Shown: positions 34,901-43,945 of the stretch, in pieces
Layout: each line of letters begins with the position of its first letter
How positions within the stretch are numbered: position 1 is the first letter of the stretch
The notes under the pieces: generated by a model
What the model was told of the DNA's origin: nothing
Database searches by the model: none
Seen by the model: the letters and a program-made list of their open reading frames with translations, nothing else
From: Candidatus Brocadiia bacterium
GTDB lineage: Bacteria > Planctomycetota > PUPC01
Direction of reading: 5' to 3'
DNA: 53,365 nucleotides
NCBI GenBank assembly: GCA_030605345.1
Contig: JAUWIN010000005.1
Span: 1 to 53,365 of the forward strand
Made by a program: the position numbers and the translations under genes

Positions 34901-37002
34901 TCATCAAGGGTGCGATTTTCCTCCTGATGGTAATTGTGCCGTTCTCGTTGGTGATGGAACGACTGTGCTTTGCCTCTGCTAATATTTACAAACAGATCGG
35001 AGCTGTATCGGGGGTGTTCGCGGTGATGGCGGCGCTTCTGTGGAGTTTTCATCCGGCATTTCGCATCACCAGCCAGCCGCTGATGATTTTGATGGCTTTT
35101 GGCGCCATCAGCATGAGTCTGATGGTGATTTGGATCGTCTTTTCCAAGTTCGAGACTCAGCTCGAGGAGCTGCGCAGCGGCCGGGCTGAGGCGAGCGGGG
35201 CGCGGACCTCGCGCCTGGGGCTGGCCTACACGGCTATGCGGCTGGGCATAGCCAACATGCGAAAGCGTAAGCTTCGCACGGTCCTGACGGGCATCACCGT
35301 CGTGCTTATCACATTCGCACTGCTGTGCTTCATGTCGGCGAGCAGTTACGTCTCGAAAAAGGAAATGACCCGCGCCAGGTCCGCTCCGTATGCCGGGGTT
35401 TTGGTCGCCTTGCCTGCCACCCGCCCCATGCCGGACCGGGCTCTTGCGGAGTTGGAAAAGGTCGTGCCCGAGAACCACTCGGTGGTGCCGCGGTATTGGT
35501 GGGTCAATCCGACTGAGACACAGTGGAGGATCCGCGTCAGAAACGCCCAGACAGGCAGGCAAGTGTCTTTGAAGGCTGTGCTGGGGCTGGTTGCTGAGGA
35601 GTCGGAATTGACCGGCGTGGACAGCGCATGTCCCAACTGGTCCCGCTTCGGGAACAAAAATGGATGTTACCTGGCCGAAGGCACCGCGGAAGAGTTAGGG
35701 CTCGAGCCGGGAGACAAGGTGGTCCTTGCCGGCCGGTCGCTGGAACTCCTGGGGACCATTGATTCGGACAAGTTCAGTCAGACGGTCAGGCGTTTGGATG
35801 GCTCTCTCCTTTTGCCGTATGACTTTACCGCGGTGAGTGACCAACAGCGGCTCCAATTGACGAAGTCGAATCTGGAAGAGCTCACCATGGAGATGTCTAC
35901 GGGGGCGGCGCTGGAGCCGACGGAAGAGATGCCCAACGTCTCGGTCGATTCGGTGGCGATTGTGCACGCATCCGTGCTGCGCGGAATGCGGGACTGCAAC
36001 CTCAGGAGCGTGAGCGTGAAGCTCGGCTCTCACACCGAGGCCCGCGAACTGGCACAGGAGCTGATGAAGCGGCTCGCATTCCCCATCTATTACGGCTCTC
36101 CGGAGCACGGGGTGCGCGTCATCGTAAGCACCCCGCTTCTCCTGCAGGCTCCCAGGAGCATTTTGATCCCGGTGGTTATTGCCGCGCTTATTATTCTCAA
36201 TACCATGCTGAGTTCCATCGCTGAGCGGAAGACGGAGATTTACATCTATACCAGCCTCGGGCTGGCGCCGCTGCACGTCGGCTTCCTTTTCCTGGCGGAA
36301 GCCGTTACTTACGGGCTGATGGGGTCCGTCTTCGGCTATGTCGCCGGACAGGGGGTGGCCAAGGTGCTCACGGAGCTCGACTTGATGGGCGGTATCACCC
36401 TCAACTACTCGGGCACGCAGGCCATCATAACCATGCTGACGGTGTTGGGGGTGGTTATTGTCTCGTCGCTGGTGCCAGCGTTCCTTGCCGGGAAGCTCGC
36501 CACCCCCAGCAACGAGATGACTTGGAAGGTGCCGGAGCCGGAAAACGACGTCATCCGTGACAGACTCCCGTTCACCGCCACGGAGCGGACCGCTGGCGGA
36601 GTCTTGGAGTTCCTCTACGAGTACATGGACGCCCACAGGGAAGGCAGCATAGGTAAGTTCAGTGCGGACAATCTGCGGAAGTTCTACGAGGAGGAGGGCG
36701 GAACGAAGAATCTGGGGCTGGAAGGAACGGTGTGGCTGGCACCGTATGACCTGGGCGTCCGGCAGGATGTTCGGATAACGCTTCACAGCACCCCGGAAGA
36801 AGACATTTACAAGATTGACATAGAGCTTCACCGCCGTTCCGGCCAGGTGTCCAGTTGGAAGAGATTGAATCGCGTGCTCCTGGGGAACCTCAGGAGGCAG
36901 CTGTTGGGTTGGCGAAAGCTTAAAATTGACCGCATGCTGGAATACATCGTGCGCGCCGGGGAGGAAGCACCGCAAGTACAAGCCCAGGCTGAGCAGGCAT
37001 AA
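31964..37002 (+). CDS. Giant FtsX-family permease with PA and inactive M28-like domains (frameshifted N terminus)
   Basis: About 1,679 residues if one missing base is restored. The N-terminal frame runs from GTG 31964 (FVERVRADTEWFAGF, RVTGSAGHQRASKELLRR) to TGA at 32126; the main frame then continues as VRGVPGARVWTHRF. Domains in order: PA domain (GQIAVMEMTGGERWMD...AKAVIVLGSP, to about 190), M28-like fold lacking metal ligands (PYDSMSVV where H.D is expected, GADRAVDV for GADDNASG, VDAYAS for EE), coiled coil (about 360-430), carboxypeptidase-regulatory-like beta domain (about 690-740), and FtsX permease with TMs near residues 970-1060 and an LGIANMRKRKLRTVL entry helix. Cluster partners make it one half of an ABC transporter. 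Confidence 0.72.
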
Positions 37003-37004
37003 TT

Positions 37005-38999
37005 ATGCGCGAGGACAAGGAACTCAAAGAATTTCGGGACTTGATGAAAGCCCCCGATACGTATGAGGACGGTTTCGGGTGGGGCACGGTCCTGATGGCG
37101 CTTTTCGTGGGCTTGGTGATGGCGCCGGCCCAGGTATACATGGGGCTGGTCGCGGGACTGGGGGTAGGGGCTGCGGCGAACTGGGTGACGGTCATCCTGT
37201 ATGTCGAGATTGCACGGCGGGCGTTCAAAAAACTGAAGCGGCCCGAGATTTTCGTCCTGTTTTACATGTGCGGCGCCATGATGGCGACCGGCTCGCAGGG
37301 GCTGCTGTGGAACCAGTTCTTCGTCCAGAGCGAGGAGCTGCGCAAGATAGGCATCACCGACTACATCCCCAGCTGGTTTGCGCCCAGCGCTTCCGATGTG
37401 CTTGCTCGGCGTAACTTCTTAATGCTGGCCTGGATGAAGCCGCTGGGGCTGATGCTCATCGGTCAGTTCGTCGGCCGGGTGGACCGCTTTGGCCTGGGCT
37501 ATGTGATGTACCGGCTGACCTCGGACGTAGAGCAGCTCCCCTTCCCCATGGCACCCATCGGGGCGATGGGGATGACGGCTTTGGCGGATGCCTCGAGCCA
37601 GAAGGAGACGTGGCGCTGGCGGACATTTGCCATCGGAGCGGTTGGTGGAGTGGCCTTCGGCTTCATTTACATCGCCGTTCCCAGCATTACGGGAGCTGTT
37701 TTCAGCAAGAGCATCCAAATCCTCCCCCTGCCGTTTGTGGACCTTACCCGGTACACCGAAAAAATCCTTCCAGCCATGCCGATGCTCATCAGTTTTAACC
37801 TGGGCCTGTTCGTCACAGGGATGGTAATGCCCTTCTGGGCGGTGACAGGCGGTTTTATCGGTTTGCTTATAACCCTGGTGGCCAATCCTGTCCTTTGCAA
37901 GGTCGGAATCCTCGACGGCTGGGTAGAGGGCATCGGCGGGATTCAGACCATCCAGGCCAACACCATGGATTTTTACTTCAGTTTCAGTATTGGCTTGAGC
38001 TTTGCTATTGCTGCCGTAGGGTTCTATCACGTGCTCAGCAGTTTTCTGAAGAAAAAGAGCGAGCTGGACGAGATGGGCAAGTCGGGCCTCAACTGGCGGA
38101 AGCTCTTTAAACCGCCGCCCGGCCGCGGAGACATCCCCATCTGGGTCGCACTCGGCATCTATCTGACTTCGACCTGCGTCTATATTGGCCTCACATACTG
38201 GCTGGTCAATTACGGCTCAGGTGAACTCCAAGGCCCGATGTTCCCGATCTGGCTGCTCCTGTTCTACGGCTTTGTGTACACGCCGATCATGAGTTACGTC
38301 TCTTCCCGGCTGGAGGGCATTGTCGGACGGCAGGTGTCCATTCCTTACATGCGTGAGGCGACATTTATCCTATCGGGCTACAAGGGCGCCGCCATCTGGT
38401 TTGCGCCCATTCCGCTTCACATGTACGCCGGTCAGGTGATGTTCTTCAGGACCACAGAACTTACCGGCACGAAGTTCACCTCCATCATAAAGGCAGAGAT
38501 TCTCATCTTCCCCATCCTCTTCGTCGGCACCATCGCCTTCAGCCAGTTCATCTGGTCGATGGGGCCGGTGCCCAGCCAGATGTTCCCATACGCAAATCGG
38601 TTCTGGGAACTGGGCGCCTACCAGCAGGGGCTGATGATGTCGGCCTCCCTGCCGGGAGAATCGGCCAGCCCGTTCCGAGAGGCCTTCCGGCCGGAGTTCA
38701 TCGGGGCCGGATTTGGCCTGGCGGTCACAGTCTATGTCATCCTGGCCCACTTTAATCTTCCCATCTTCTTGATTTATGGCGTGGTCACCGGGTTGAACCA
38801 GACCCTGCCGGAGGCCATTATCCCCACGTTCTTGGGCGGGCTGTTCGGTCGGTATGTTTGCCGGAAGCGGTTCGGCGACAACTGGCCCAAGTACCGCATC
38901 GTGTTTTCGGCGGGCTTTGCCGCCGGCATGGGGCTGATCGCCATGTTGGCCCTGGGCTTTGTGCTGATGAGCAAGAGCGTTATCAAGCTCTCGGTGTGA
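37005..38999 (+). CDS. OPT-like oligopeptide carrier / polytopic membrane protein
   Basis: 664 residues with about 14-16 hydrophobic segments. It opens with a cytosolic EFRDLMKAPDTYEDGFGWG then TM1 (LMALFVGLVMAPAQVYMG). The mid region holds TSDVEQLPFPMAPIGAMG and EGIVGRQVSIPYMREATFILSG, resembling OPT/DUF6785-type transporters of small peptides or metal chelates. Two bases after the giant permease stop. Proposed to move peptides or lipopeptides in concert with the neighbouring ABC and PqqD proteins; substrate unproven. Confidence 0.7.
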   Translation: MREDKELKEFRDLMKAPDTYEDGFGWGTVLMALFVGLVMAPAQVYMGLVAGLGVGAAANWVTVILYVEIARRAFKKLKRPEIFVLFYMCGAMMATGSQGLLWNQFFVQSEELRKIGITDYIPSWFAPSASDVLARRNFLMLAWMKPLGLMLIGQFVGRVDRFGLGYVMYRLTSDVEQLPFPMAPIGAMGMTALADASSQKETWRWRTFAIGAVGGVAFGFIYIAVPSITGAVFSKSIQILPLPFVDLTRYTEKILPAMPMLISFNLGLFVTGMVMPFWAVTGGFIGLLITLVANPVLCKVGILDGWVEGIGGIQTIQANTMDFYFSFSIGLSFAIAAVGFYHVLSSFLKKKSELDEMGKSGLNWRKLFKPPPGRGDIPIWVALGIYLTSTCVYIGLTYWLVNYGSGELQGPMFPIWLLLFYGFVYTPIMSYVSSRLEGIVGRQVSIPYMREATFILSGYKGAAIWFAPIPLHMYAGQVMFFRTTELTGTKFTSIIKAEILIFPILFVGTIAFSQFIWSMGPVPSQMFPYANRFWELGAYQQGLMMSASLPGESASPFREAFRPEFIGAGFGLAVTVYVILAHFNLPIFLIYGVVTGLNQTLPEAIIPTFLGGLFGRYVCRKRFGDNWPKYRIVFSAGFAAGMGLIAMLALGFVLMSKSVIKLSV

Positions 39000-39040
39000 G
39001 GTAGGACGCCGACGCAGTAGCATCATACGAGTGGTGAACG

Positions 39041-39988
39041 TTGGGCTCAATCGCGGCACAATCCAGAGCGGGCGTTTTGGCGTGGGTCGGCTGGCAGATG
39101 CGCATCCCGCCCGAATGGCGACCGCTGCGAATCGAGGGCGGCTGGGACCGGGGAGCCGTCATCGTAGGTGACATGAACGAGCCGGTCTTGCAGCTCAAGT
39201 GGTGGCGGCCGGGGAAGAAGAGGTTCGATGCCGACCGCTGGGTCCGCCGACGCCTCCGGTCTCTCAGGGCCCGCTCCGGCGGCCCCGAAGGCCCCAGCCC
39301 AAAGGGTTTTTCACACACCGCCTGGGTCCCGGAAAGCATCCTGCTGGGGGCCGGGGAAAAACTGCTCCGCTTCTGGTACGGCTATGCTCCTGCCGCCGAC
39401 CTGGTCGTTGAAGTCTCCGCCAGCCCTGAGGCCGCGATAAACGCCAGGAAAGAGGTGATGTCTAAGATGATTCCTTCGATTAGCGTTTATGGCCGCGGTG
39501 ATGCCACCCGATGGGCCGTGTTCGGAGCAAGCTTCGAGTCGCCGGCTGGGTTTCGCATGATTAACAAGCGCCTCCTGCTGGGCGATCTCGCCCTCCTGTT
39601 GGCCGGCGCCGACGGCTCCCGCCTGATGCTCAGACAGGTCTATCCCGCCGAACTGGCGCTGGGCCGAAGAAACCTCGAGCGCTGGGTCAAGGTCCGCCCA
39701 TTCAAGGAACACCGCAAATACCGCCTGTCCGGCCTGGTGGAAAGGTACAGTGTGAACTCTTTCGGCAGAACCCTCGAGGGTATCAGGCAGTGGGGGCGCA
39801 AACGTCTCCCCATTCCGCTGGGCTTTTGTGCGCCCCGAGTGGCCCTCTCCATCGCGGTACAGGACCAGAGACTTGACCGCTTGCTCCTGGCGGAGCACGA
39901 CGCGCCCAGCCGGTCAGACGAAATCATGCTCGCTACAGCGGTGGGCCGGATGAACTGGGACAGGTTGCAGCCGGGAGGAACATCGTGA
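39041..39988 (+). CDS. Hypothetical protein linked to PqqD
   Basis: 315 residues from a TTG (no in-frame stop-free alternative upstream; ATG at 39098 is possible). Mixed alpha/beta with RIPPEWRPLRIEGGWDRGAVIVGD near the start and AVFGASFESPAGFRM, FCAPRVALSIAV later. No known domain. Its stop overlaps the GTG of the PqqD-like gene, and it is always expressed with the transporter genes, so it may bind the transported peptide or the ATPase. Confidence 0.5.
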   Translation: MGSIAAQSRAGVLAWVGWQMRIPPEWRPLRIEGGWDRGAVIVGDMNEPVLQLKWWRPGKKRFDADRWVRRRLRSLRARSGGPEGPSPKGFSHTAWVPESILLGAGEKLLRFWYGYAPAADLVVEVSASPEAAINARKEVMSKMIPSISVYGRGDATRWAVFGASFESPAGFRMINKRLLLGDLALLLAGADGSRLMLRQVYPAELALGRRNLERWVKVRPFKEHRKYRLSGLVERYSVNSFGRTLEGIRQWGRKRLPIPLGFCAPRVALSIAVQDQRLDRLLLAEHDAPSRSDEIMLATAVGRMNWDRLQPGGTS

Positions 39989-40383
39989 GATTGTTCTCGA
40001 AAAAAAGGCCGAAAGGGCTCGACCGCCAGCGAGCCTTCACCGCCCGCCCCGAACAGCTCCCCGTCGTCAGCCGGAAGGAAACGGACAACGGCGGCCTCAG
40101 CCTGCGAGTACGCCTGACCCCTCGCGCCTGGCTTCGCTGGCTCAAAGGTTCAGAACAACCGGTGGAGCGCACCTTTAACCTGGACCACCTGGGCCGCGAG
40201 GTCTATGAGGCCTGCGACGGCAAGACCAACGTCAAGGCCATGATCCGCAACTTTGCCAAGGCGCACAACATCAGCGTGGCCGAGGCAGAAATATCCGTCA
40301 GCACCTTCCTCAGGACCCTGGTGCAGAAAGGAATCGTTGCGATTGCCATAGACCGAAAGGAGCACGAAAAAGGCGGCAGATGA
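39985..40383 (+). CDS. PqqD-like peptide-binding protein
   Basis: 132 residues, GTG start overlapping the previous stop. Residues about 60-120 fit the PqqD/RRE winged-helix fold (FNLDHLGREVYEACDGKTNVKAMIRNFAKAHN, EISVSTFLRTLVQKGIVAI). PqqD proteins hold precursor peptides for maturation enzymes or transporters. The N-terminal 55 residues are an extra basic region. No radical-SAM partner is nearby, which makes the transporter the likely client. Confidence 0.68.
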   Translation: MRLFSKKRPKGLDRQRAFTARPEQLPVVSRKETDNGGLSLRVRLTPRAWLRWLKGSEQPVERTFNLDHLGREVYEACDGKTNVKAMIRNFAKAHNISVAEAEISVSTFLRTLVQKGIVAIAIDRKEHEKGGR

Positions 40384-40452
40384 CAACTGTCAGACGGCGC
40401 CGCACCGCCGCTTCAAACCCTTTGCACGGTGTAAAGTACCTGCCGCTTCTGG

Positions 40453-40481
40453 TGGACAGGAACCAGCGCCTTGCATATAAT
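40453..40481 (+). promoter_or_regulatory. Sigma70 promoter just ahead of a leaderless start
   Basis: TGGACA (40453-40458), 17-base spacer, TATAAT (40476-40481). Expected transcript start near 40488 while the ATG is at 40491, with no ribosome site. It would give an internal, nearly leaderless transcript for the small permease and ATPase. Confidence 0.6.
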
Positions 40482-40490
40482 AAATAAGTC

Positions 40491-41207
40491 ATGGCACGAG
40501 AAAACAGTTTGTCCAGCAGCGCCGATTCGGGAAGCGACAGGGCGGAGTCTCTCCACGGCAGAATAGGGCATCAGGTCCAACTGCCCTTTGTCAACGCCGT
40601 GCGGATTGCGTGGAGGAACATCCGCGTCCGCCTGGCCCGCTCGCTGCTGGTGACCAGCGGCATCATTCTTGCCCTGGCCTTCCTTACCTATATTCTCTGC
40701 TCCGACAGCCTGGCGCGGAACATCGCCGAGCAGGGCCAGACGAGGTACGTCGAGCAATTGTTAAAACAGGGCATCCTGGCAGACCTCGGCGATGCTGACG
40801 CAAGGGTGCAGACTTGGTGGCTTGTCGGGCTGGCTCTCCTGGTCAGTTTCGTCGGCATCCTGAACGCCATGCTGCTCAGCGTTACCGAGCGGTTCAAGGA
40901 AATCGGCACCATGAAGTGCCTTGGCGCGCTTGACGGCCTCATCGTTCAACTGTTCCTGCTCGAAAGCACCTTCCAGGGCGTCGTCGGCACAGCCATCGGA
41001 ATTACCATCGGCGTATTGCTCACCCTGGTGGAAGGGATGGGCTTGTATGGAGCCACCATGTGGACGCTTGTGCCCGTCGGTAACATGGCGGCGCTGGTCG
41101 GAATCTGCCTCCTCGCGGGCACCGGGCTCACCATCGTCGGCGCACTCTACCCGGCTTGGCGGGCGGCCAAGATGCAGCCCGTAGATGCAATGAGAGCGGA
41201 GATCTAA
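40491..41207 (+). CDS. Small FtsX-family ABC permease
   Basis: 238 residues. Opening basic segment, then NAVRIAWRNIRVRLARSLLVTSGIIL (first TM with cytosolic coupling helix), then LALLVSFVGILNAMLLSVTERFKEIGTMKCLGALD, the classic FtsX/MacB core, and two more TMs ending VGALYPAWRAAKMQPVDAMRAEI. Lacks the large periplasmic domain found in MacB. Forms a heterodimer with the giant permease in this model. No ribosome site; promoter is directly upstream. Confidence 0.82.
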   Translation: MARENSLSSSADSGSDRAESLHGRIGHQVQLPFVNAVRIAWRNIRVRLARSLLVTSGIILALAFLTYILCSDSLARNIAEQGQTRYVEQLLKQGILADLGDADARVQTWWLVGLALLVSFVGILNAMLLSVTERFKEIGTMKCLGALDGLIVQLFLLESTFQGVVGTAIGITIGVLLTLVEGMGLYGATMWTLVPVGNMAALVGICLLAGTGLTIVGALYPAWRAAKMQPVDAMRAEI

Positions 41208-41210
41208 ATC

Positions 41211-42053
41211 ATGCCGGAAAAGCCGCAAGAAGCCGAAGTGCCTGAAGTGATGCTCGCCACGGAAACGGCCGCCCCCAAACGCGGCGCCGAGGAGGACAAG
41301 GCCGGGTTGCTGGCGGTGCACGTCATCCGAGCCGTCGGCGTCAAGAGGATCTTTTACCTTGGCGGCGAGCCCGTCAACGCCCTCCGAGGCGTCGACCTCT
41401 CAGTCAAACGCGGCGAATACGTCTCCATCATGGGCCCCAGCGGCTCCGGCAAAACCACCCTGTTCAACATGATCGGCGGCCTGGACAAGCCCGACCAGGG
41501 ACACGTTTACATCGACGAAGTCGATGTTGCGGCGCTCGATACATTTGAACTGGCCTGGCTCCGATGCCACAAAATCGGCTACATCTTCCAAACCTTCAAC
41601 CTCATCCCTGTCGCCAGCGCCATCGAAAACGTGATGTTCCCCATGCTCTTCGCCGGAACCACCCAAGCAGAAGCGCAGCAAAAGGCCGCCGAACTGCTCA
41701 AGCGAGTTGGACTCGGCGCCCGCATCTTCCACAAGCCAGTCGCACTCTCCGGCGGACAGCAGCAGCGAGTCGCCGTCGCAAGAGCACTCGCCAACGACCC
41801 CGCCATCGTCCTTGCCGACGAACCCACCGGCAACCTCGACCTGCATACAGGCGAAGAGATCATACGCATGCTCGAAGGCCTCAAGGAAGATTTCCACGTC
41901 ACCGTGATGAGCGCCACCCACGACCACAAGATGCTCGCCGCCTCCGACCGCGTGGTCTATCTCAGCGACGGCGCCATCAGCCACATCAAGCGCCGCGAAG
42001 AACTGGACATCAAGTTCGGCACCCTCCAAGGCGACGACAAAGGTGTCGGCTGA
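41211..42053 (+). CDS. ABC transporter ATPase, LolD/MacB type
   Basis: 280 residues. Walker A GPSGSGKTTLFNMIGG, Q-loop RCHKIGYIFQTFNLIPV, ABC signature ALSGGQQQRVAVARAL, Walker B AIVLADEPTGNLDLHTG, H-loop MSATHDHKM. Extra N-terminal 35 residues and a C-terminal 30-residue tail. The LolCDE/MacB-like family energises extraction of lipoproteins or peptides from membranes, consistent with FtsX partners. ATG after a GCGGAGAT site, four bases after the permease. Confidence 0.93.
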   Translation: MPEKPQEAEVPEVMLATETAAPKRGAEEDKAGLLAVHVIRAVGVKRIFYLGGEPVNALRGVDLSVKRGEYVSIMGPSGSGKTTLFNMIGGLDKPDQGHVYIDEVDVAALDTFELAWLRCHKIGYIFQTFNLIPVASAIENVMFPMLFAGTTQAEAQQKAAELLKRVGLGARIFHKPVALSGGQQQRVAVARALANDPAIVLADEPTGNLDLHTGEEIIRMLEGLKEDFHVTVMSATHDHKMLAASDRVVYLSDGAISHIKRREELDIKFGTLQGDDKGVG

Positions 42054-42155
42054 GGCGGAACAACTTGCTGCCGCGACCAGCGACTTCTTCCCACGATGAA
42101 TGTTTTCCCCTCGGCGAAAGCCGCCTTCCAGCACAAGGGAGAAGATACTCGTAAG

Positions 42156-43259
42156 ATGAAGTCAGGTGAGCGCATCAGAGCGACGTATGAGTTCCGGCCG
42201 GTGGACCACCTGGTCCGGCGAGTGTTTTACATCTGGCAAGAAGCAATCGAGAAATGGCAACAGCAGGGACTCCCACAGAACTACCAGGAGACCAACCTGT
42301 TCAATTTCGACCCGGACGGCATGACCGAGGTGGGGCTCAACTTGGGCTGGTGCGAGCCGCCATTCCGCCCCGCCTATGAGGAAAAGGTCATCACGACCGA
42401 AGGCTCGACCGAGATTATCCAGGACTTCGCCGGCCGGTGGCTGCGGGTCTTCCGCGGCCGCCGCCATGGTTTTATGCCCGAATACGTCCGCCACCCGGTG
42501 ACGTCCGAAAAAGACTGGGAAGAGTCGGTCGGCCCGCGGCTCGACCCGTCAGACCCCGCGCGTTACGAGGGACTTGACCAGAAGTGCACCGATGCGCTGA
42601 ACGCGGCCGCGGGCGGCAGCATGGTCCGGCAGGGAATGGTCGGCGGATACATGTATCTCCGCGCGCTCATGGGCCCCGAGGGAGGGCTCTATGCCTTCTA
42701 TGACAAACCAGACCTGATCCACGCAATGATGCGCCGATGGGCCGAACTGATGAACGCAGGGCTGGAACGCATCCAGTCCAGGGTCGCGCTGGACGAACTT
42801 GGCCTCGGAGAGGACATCTGCTACAACCACGGCCTGCTCATATCGCCGGAGATGTACAGGGAGTTTTTGCTCCCATACTATCAGGAGGTGATTGTCGCCG
42901 GCCGCCAGCGGCAGGAGCAGCGTTTCCTCCTCCACGTTGACACCGACGGATGGGCTGGCCCCGCCATTCCGCTGTACCGTGAAGCGGGGATGGATGCCAT
43001 GTCGCCGTTCGAAGTCGCCTCCGGCTGCGACGTCGTCGAGATAGGGAAGAAATGGCCAGACCTGGTCATCGCCGGTGGCATTGACAAGCGGGTCCTGGCT
43101 GCTGGAAAACACGCCATCGAGGAGCACCTCCAGCACATCATCCCCGCGATGGTCGAACGCGGCGGCTACATCCCCACCTGCGACCACGGCGTGCCCGACG
43201 ACGTCACACTCGAAAATTATCTTTACTACCGGAAAAGAATCTGCGAACTCGACCACTGA
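42156..43259 (+). CDS. URO-D-family methyltransferase/decarboxylase-like protein
   Basis: 367 residues. Start at ATG 42156 (KSGERIRATYEFRPVDHL matches the family opening better than the ATG at 42096). A URO-D (TIM-barrel) fold is suggested by YDKPDLIHAMMRRWAEL, GEDICYNHGLLISPEMYREFLLPYYQEV, FLLHVDTDGW, SPFEVASGCDVVEI and VIAGGIDKRVLA. Conserved catalytic Arg of heme-type UroD is not obvious, so this is more like MtaA/MtbA-type or unknown methyltransferases of the group. Substrate unknown. Confidence 0.65.
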   Translation: MKSGERIRATYEFRPVDHLVRRVFYIWQEAIEKWQQQGLPQNYQETNLFNFDPDGMTEVGLNLGWCEPPFRPAYEEKVITTEGSTEIIQDFAGRWLRVFRGRRHGFMPEYVRHPVTSEKDWEESVGPRLDPSDPARYEGLDQKCTDALNAAAGGSMVRQGMVGGYMYLRALMGPEGGLYAFYDKPDLIHAMMRRWAELMNAGLERIQSRVALDELGLGEDICYNHGLLISPEMYREFLLPYYQEVIVAGRQRQEQRFLLHVDTDGWAGPAIPLYREAGMDAMSPFEVASGCDVVEIGKKWPDLVIAGGIDKRVLAAGKHAIEEHLQHIIPAMVERGGYIPTCDHGVPDDVTLENYLYYRKRICELDH

Positions 43260-43296
43260 GTCCGTAGCCGGGCGCGTATCGGATGAACCGCGCTGG

Positions 43297-43914
43297 CTAC
43301 GGTTCCCGTGGTTCTGTCGGCTGCTTGGTCTCGCGAGCAGGTGGCATGATGTCGGGTTCAGCGTCGGGCCAGAATAGATGGAGTGCGGCGGCGCCCGCAA
43401 CAATCAGCCCAAAACCGACCAGGGCAGGGACGACGGGGAACGGCTGTGCGTTCTTGCGGATGGACAGGACCACGCCAAACTCACCGCGCTGCGCGTCGGT
43501 CCAGTCTTCCGGCAGCTTCTCCAGCGTGCAGCGAAAAGTGTATTTATCTGCCTGCTCTATGATGACCGGTCCGAACGTGCTGAGCTTTGTGTCTTGCCCA
43601 GGTTGCGGGGTTTGGCCGATTTGGCAGGTGCCCGCCCACACTTCTTCGCCCGAGGAATTGAGCATCCTGGCGCAAACGCGCGCCTCCCCGAAAAGGTCTC
43701 GACCTCCGCTGAGCGGCCCCGAGACAGAAACCCTCAGGCGCACCGGGTTATGGGCAGGCGTCAGGCGATACGGTCCGTTCGCTTTGCCGCTTTGCTGGTG
43801 TCTGAGCAGATGAAGTTCTGCCAGCAGTTCGCCGCGATTCAGCAGCCACCACCCAAAGCACCCCGCGACCAGGACGATACCCGCCAGGCAAACCACAGGG
43901 AACACGTGCTTCAT
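43297..43914 (-). CDS. Hypothetical membrane protein
   Basis: 205 residues. TM at residues 4-25 (VFPVVCLAGIVLVAGCFGWW) then a beta-rich domain (RLRVSVSGPLSGGRDLFGEARV, TFRCTLEKLPEDW) and a second TM at about 170-187 (VPALVGFGLIVAGAAALHLFW). Domain looks like a periplasmic beta-sandwich. No family recognised. It follows the DUF4954 gene by 31 bases on the same strand. Confidence 0.45.
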   Translation of the reverse strand: MKHVFPVVCLAGIVLVAGCFGWWLLNRGELLAELHLLRHQQSGKANGPYRLTPAHNPVRLRVSVSGPLSGGRDLFGEARVCARMLNSSGEEVWAGTCQIGQTPQPGQDTKLSTFGPVIIEQADKYTFRCTLEKLPEDWTDAQRGEFGVVLSIRKNAQPFPVVPALVGFGLIVAGAAALHLFWPDAEPDIMPPARETKQPTEPREP

Positions 43915-43945
43915 CGCGGCGTTTCCTTCGGGTGTGCACCGCCTT

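Noticed and set aside
35695..36981. 428-codon minus-strand open frame
   Set aside because: Antisense to the FtsX permease, His/Arg-rich shadow.
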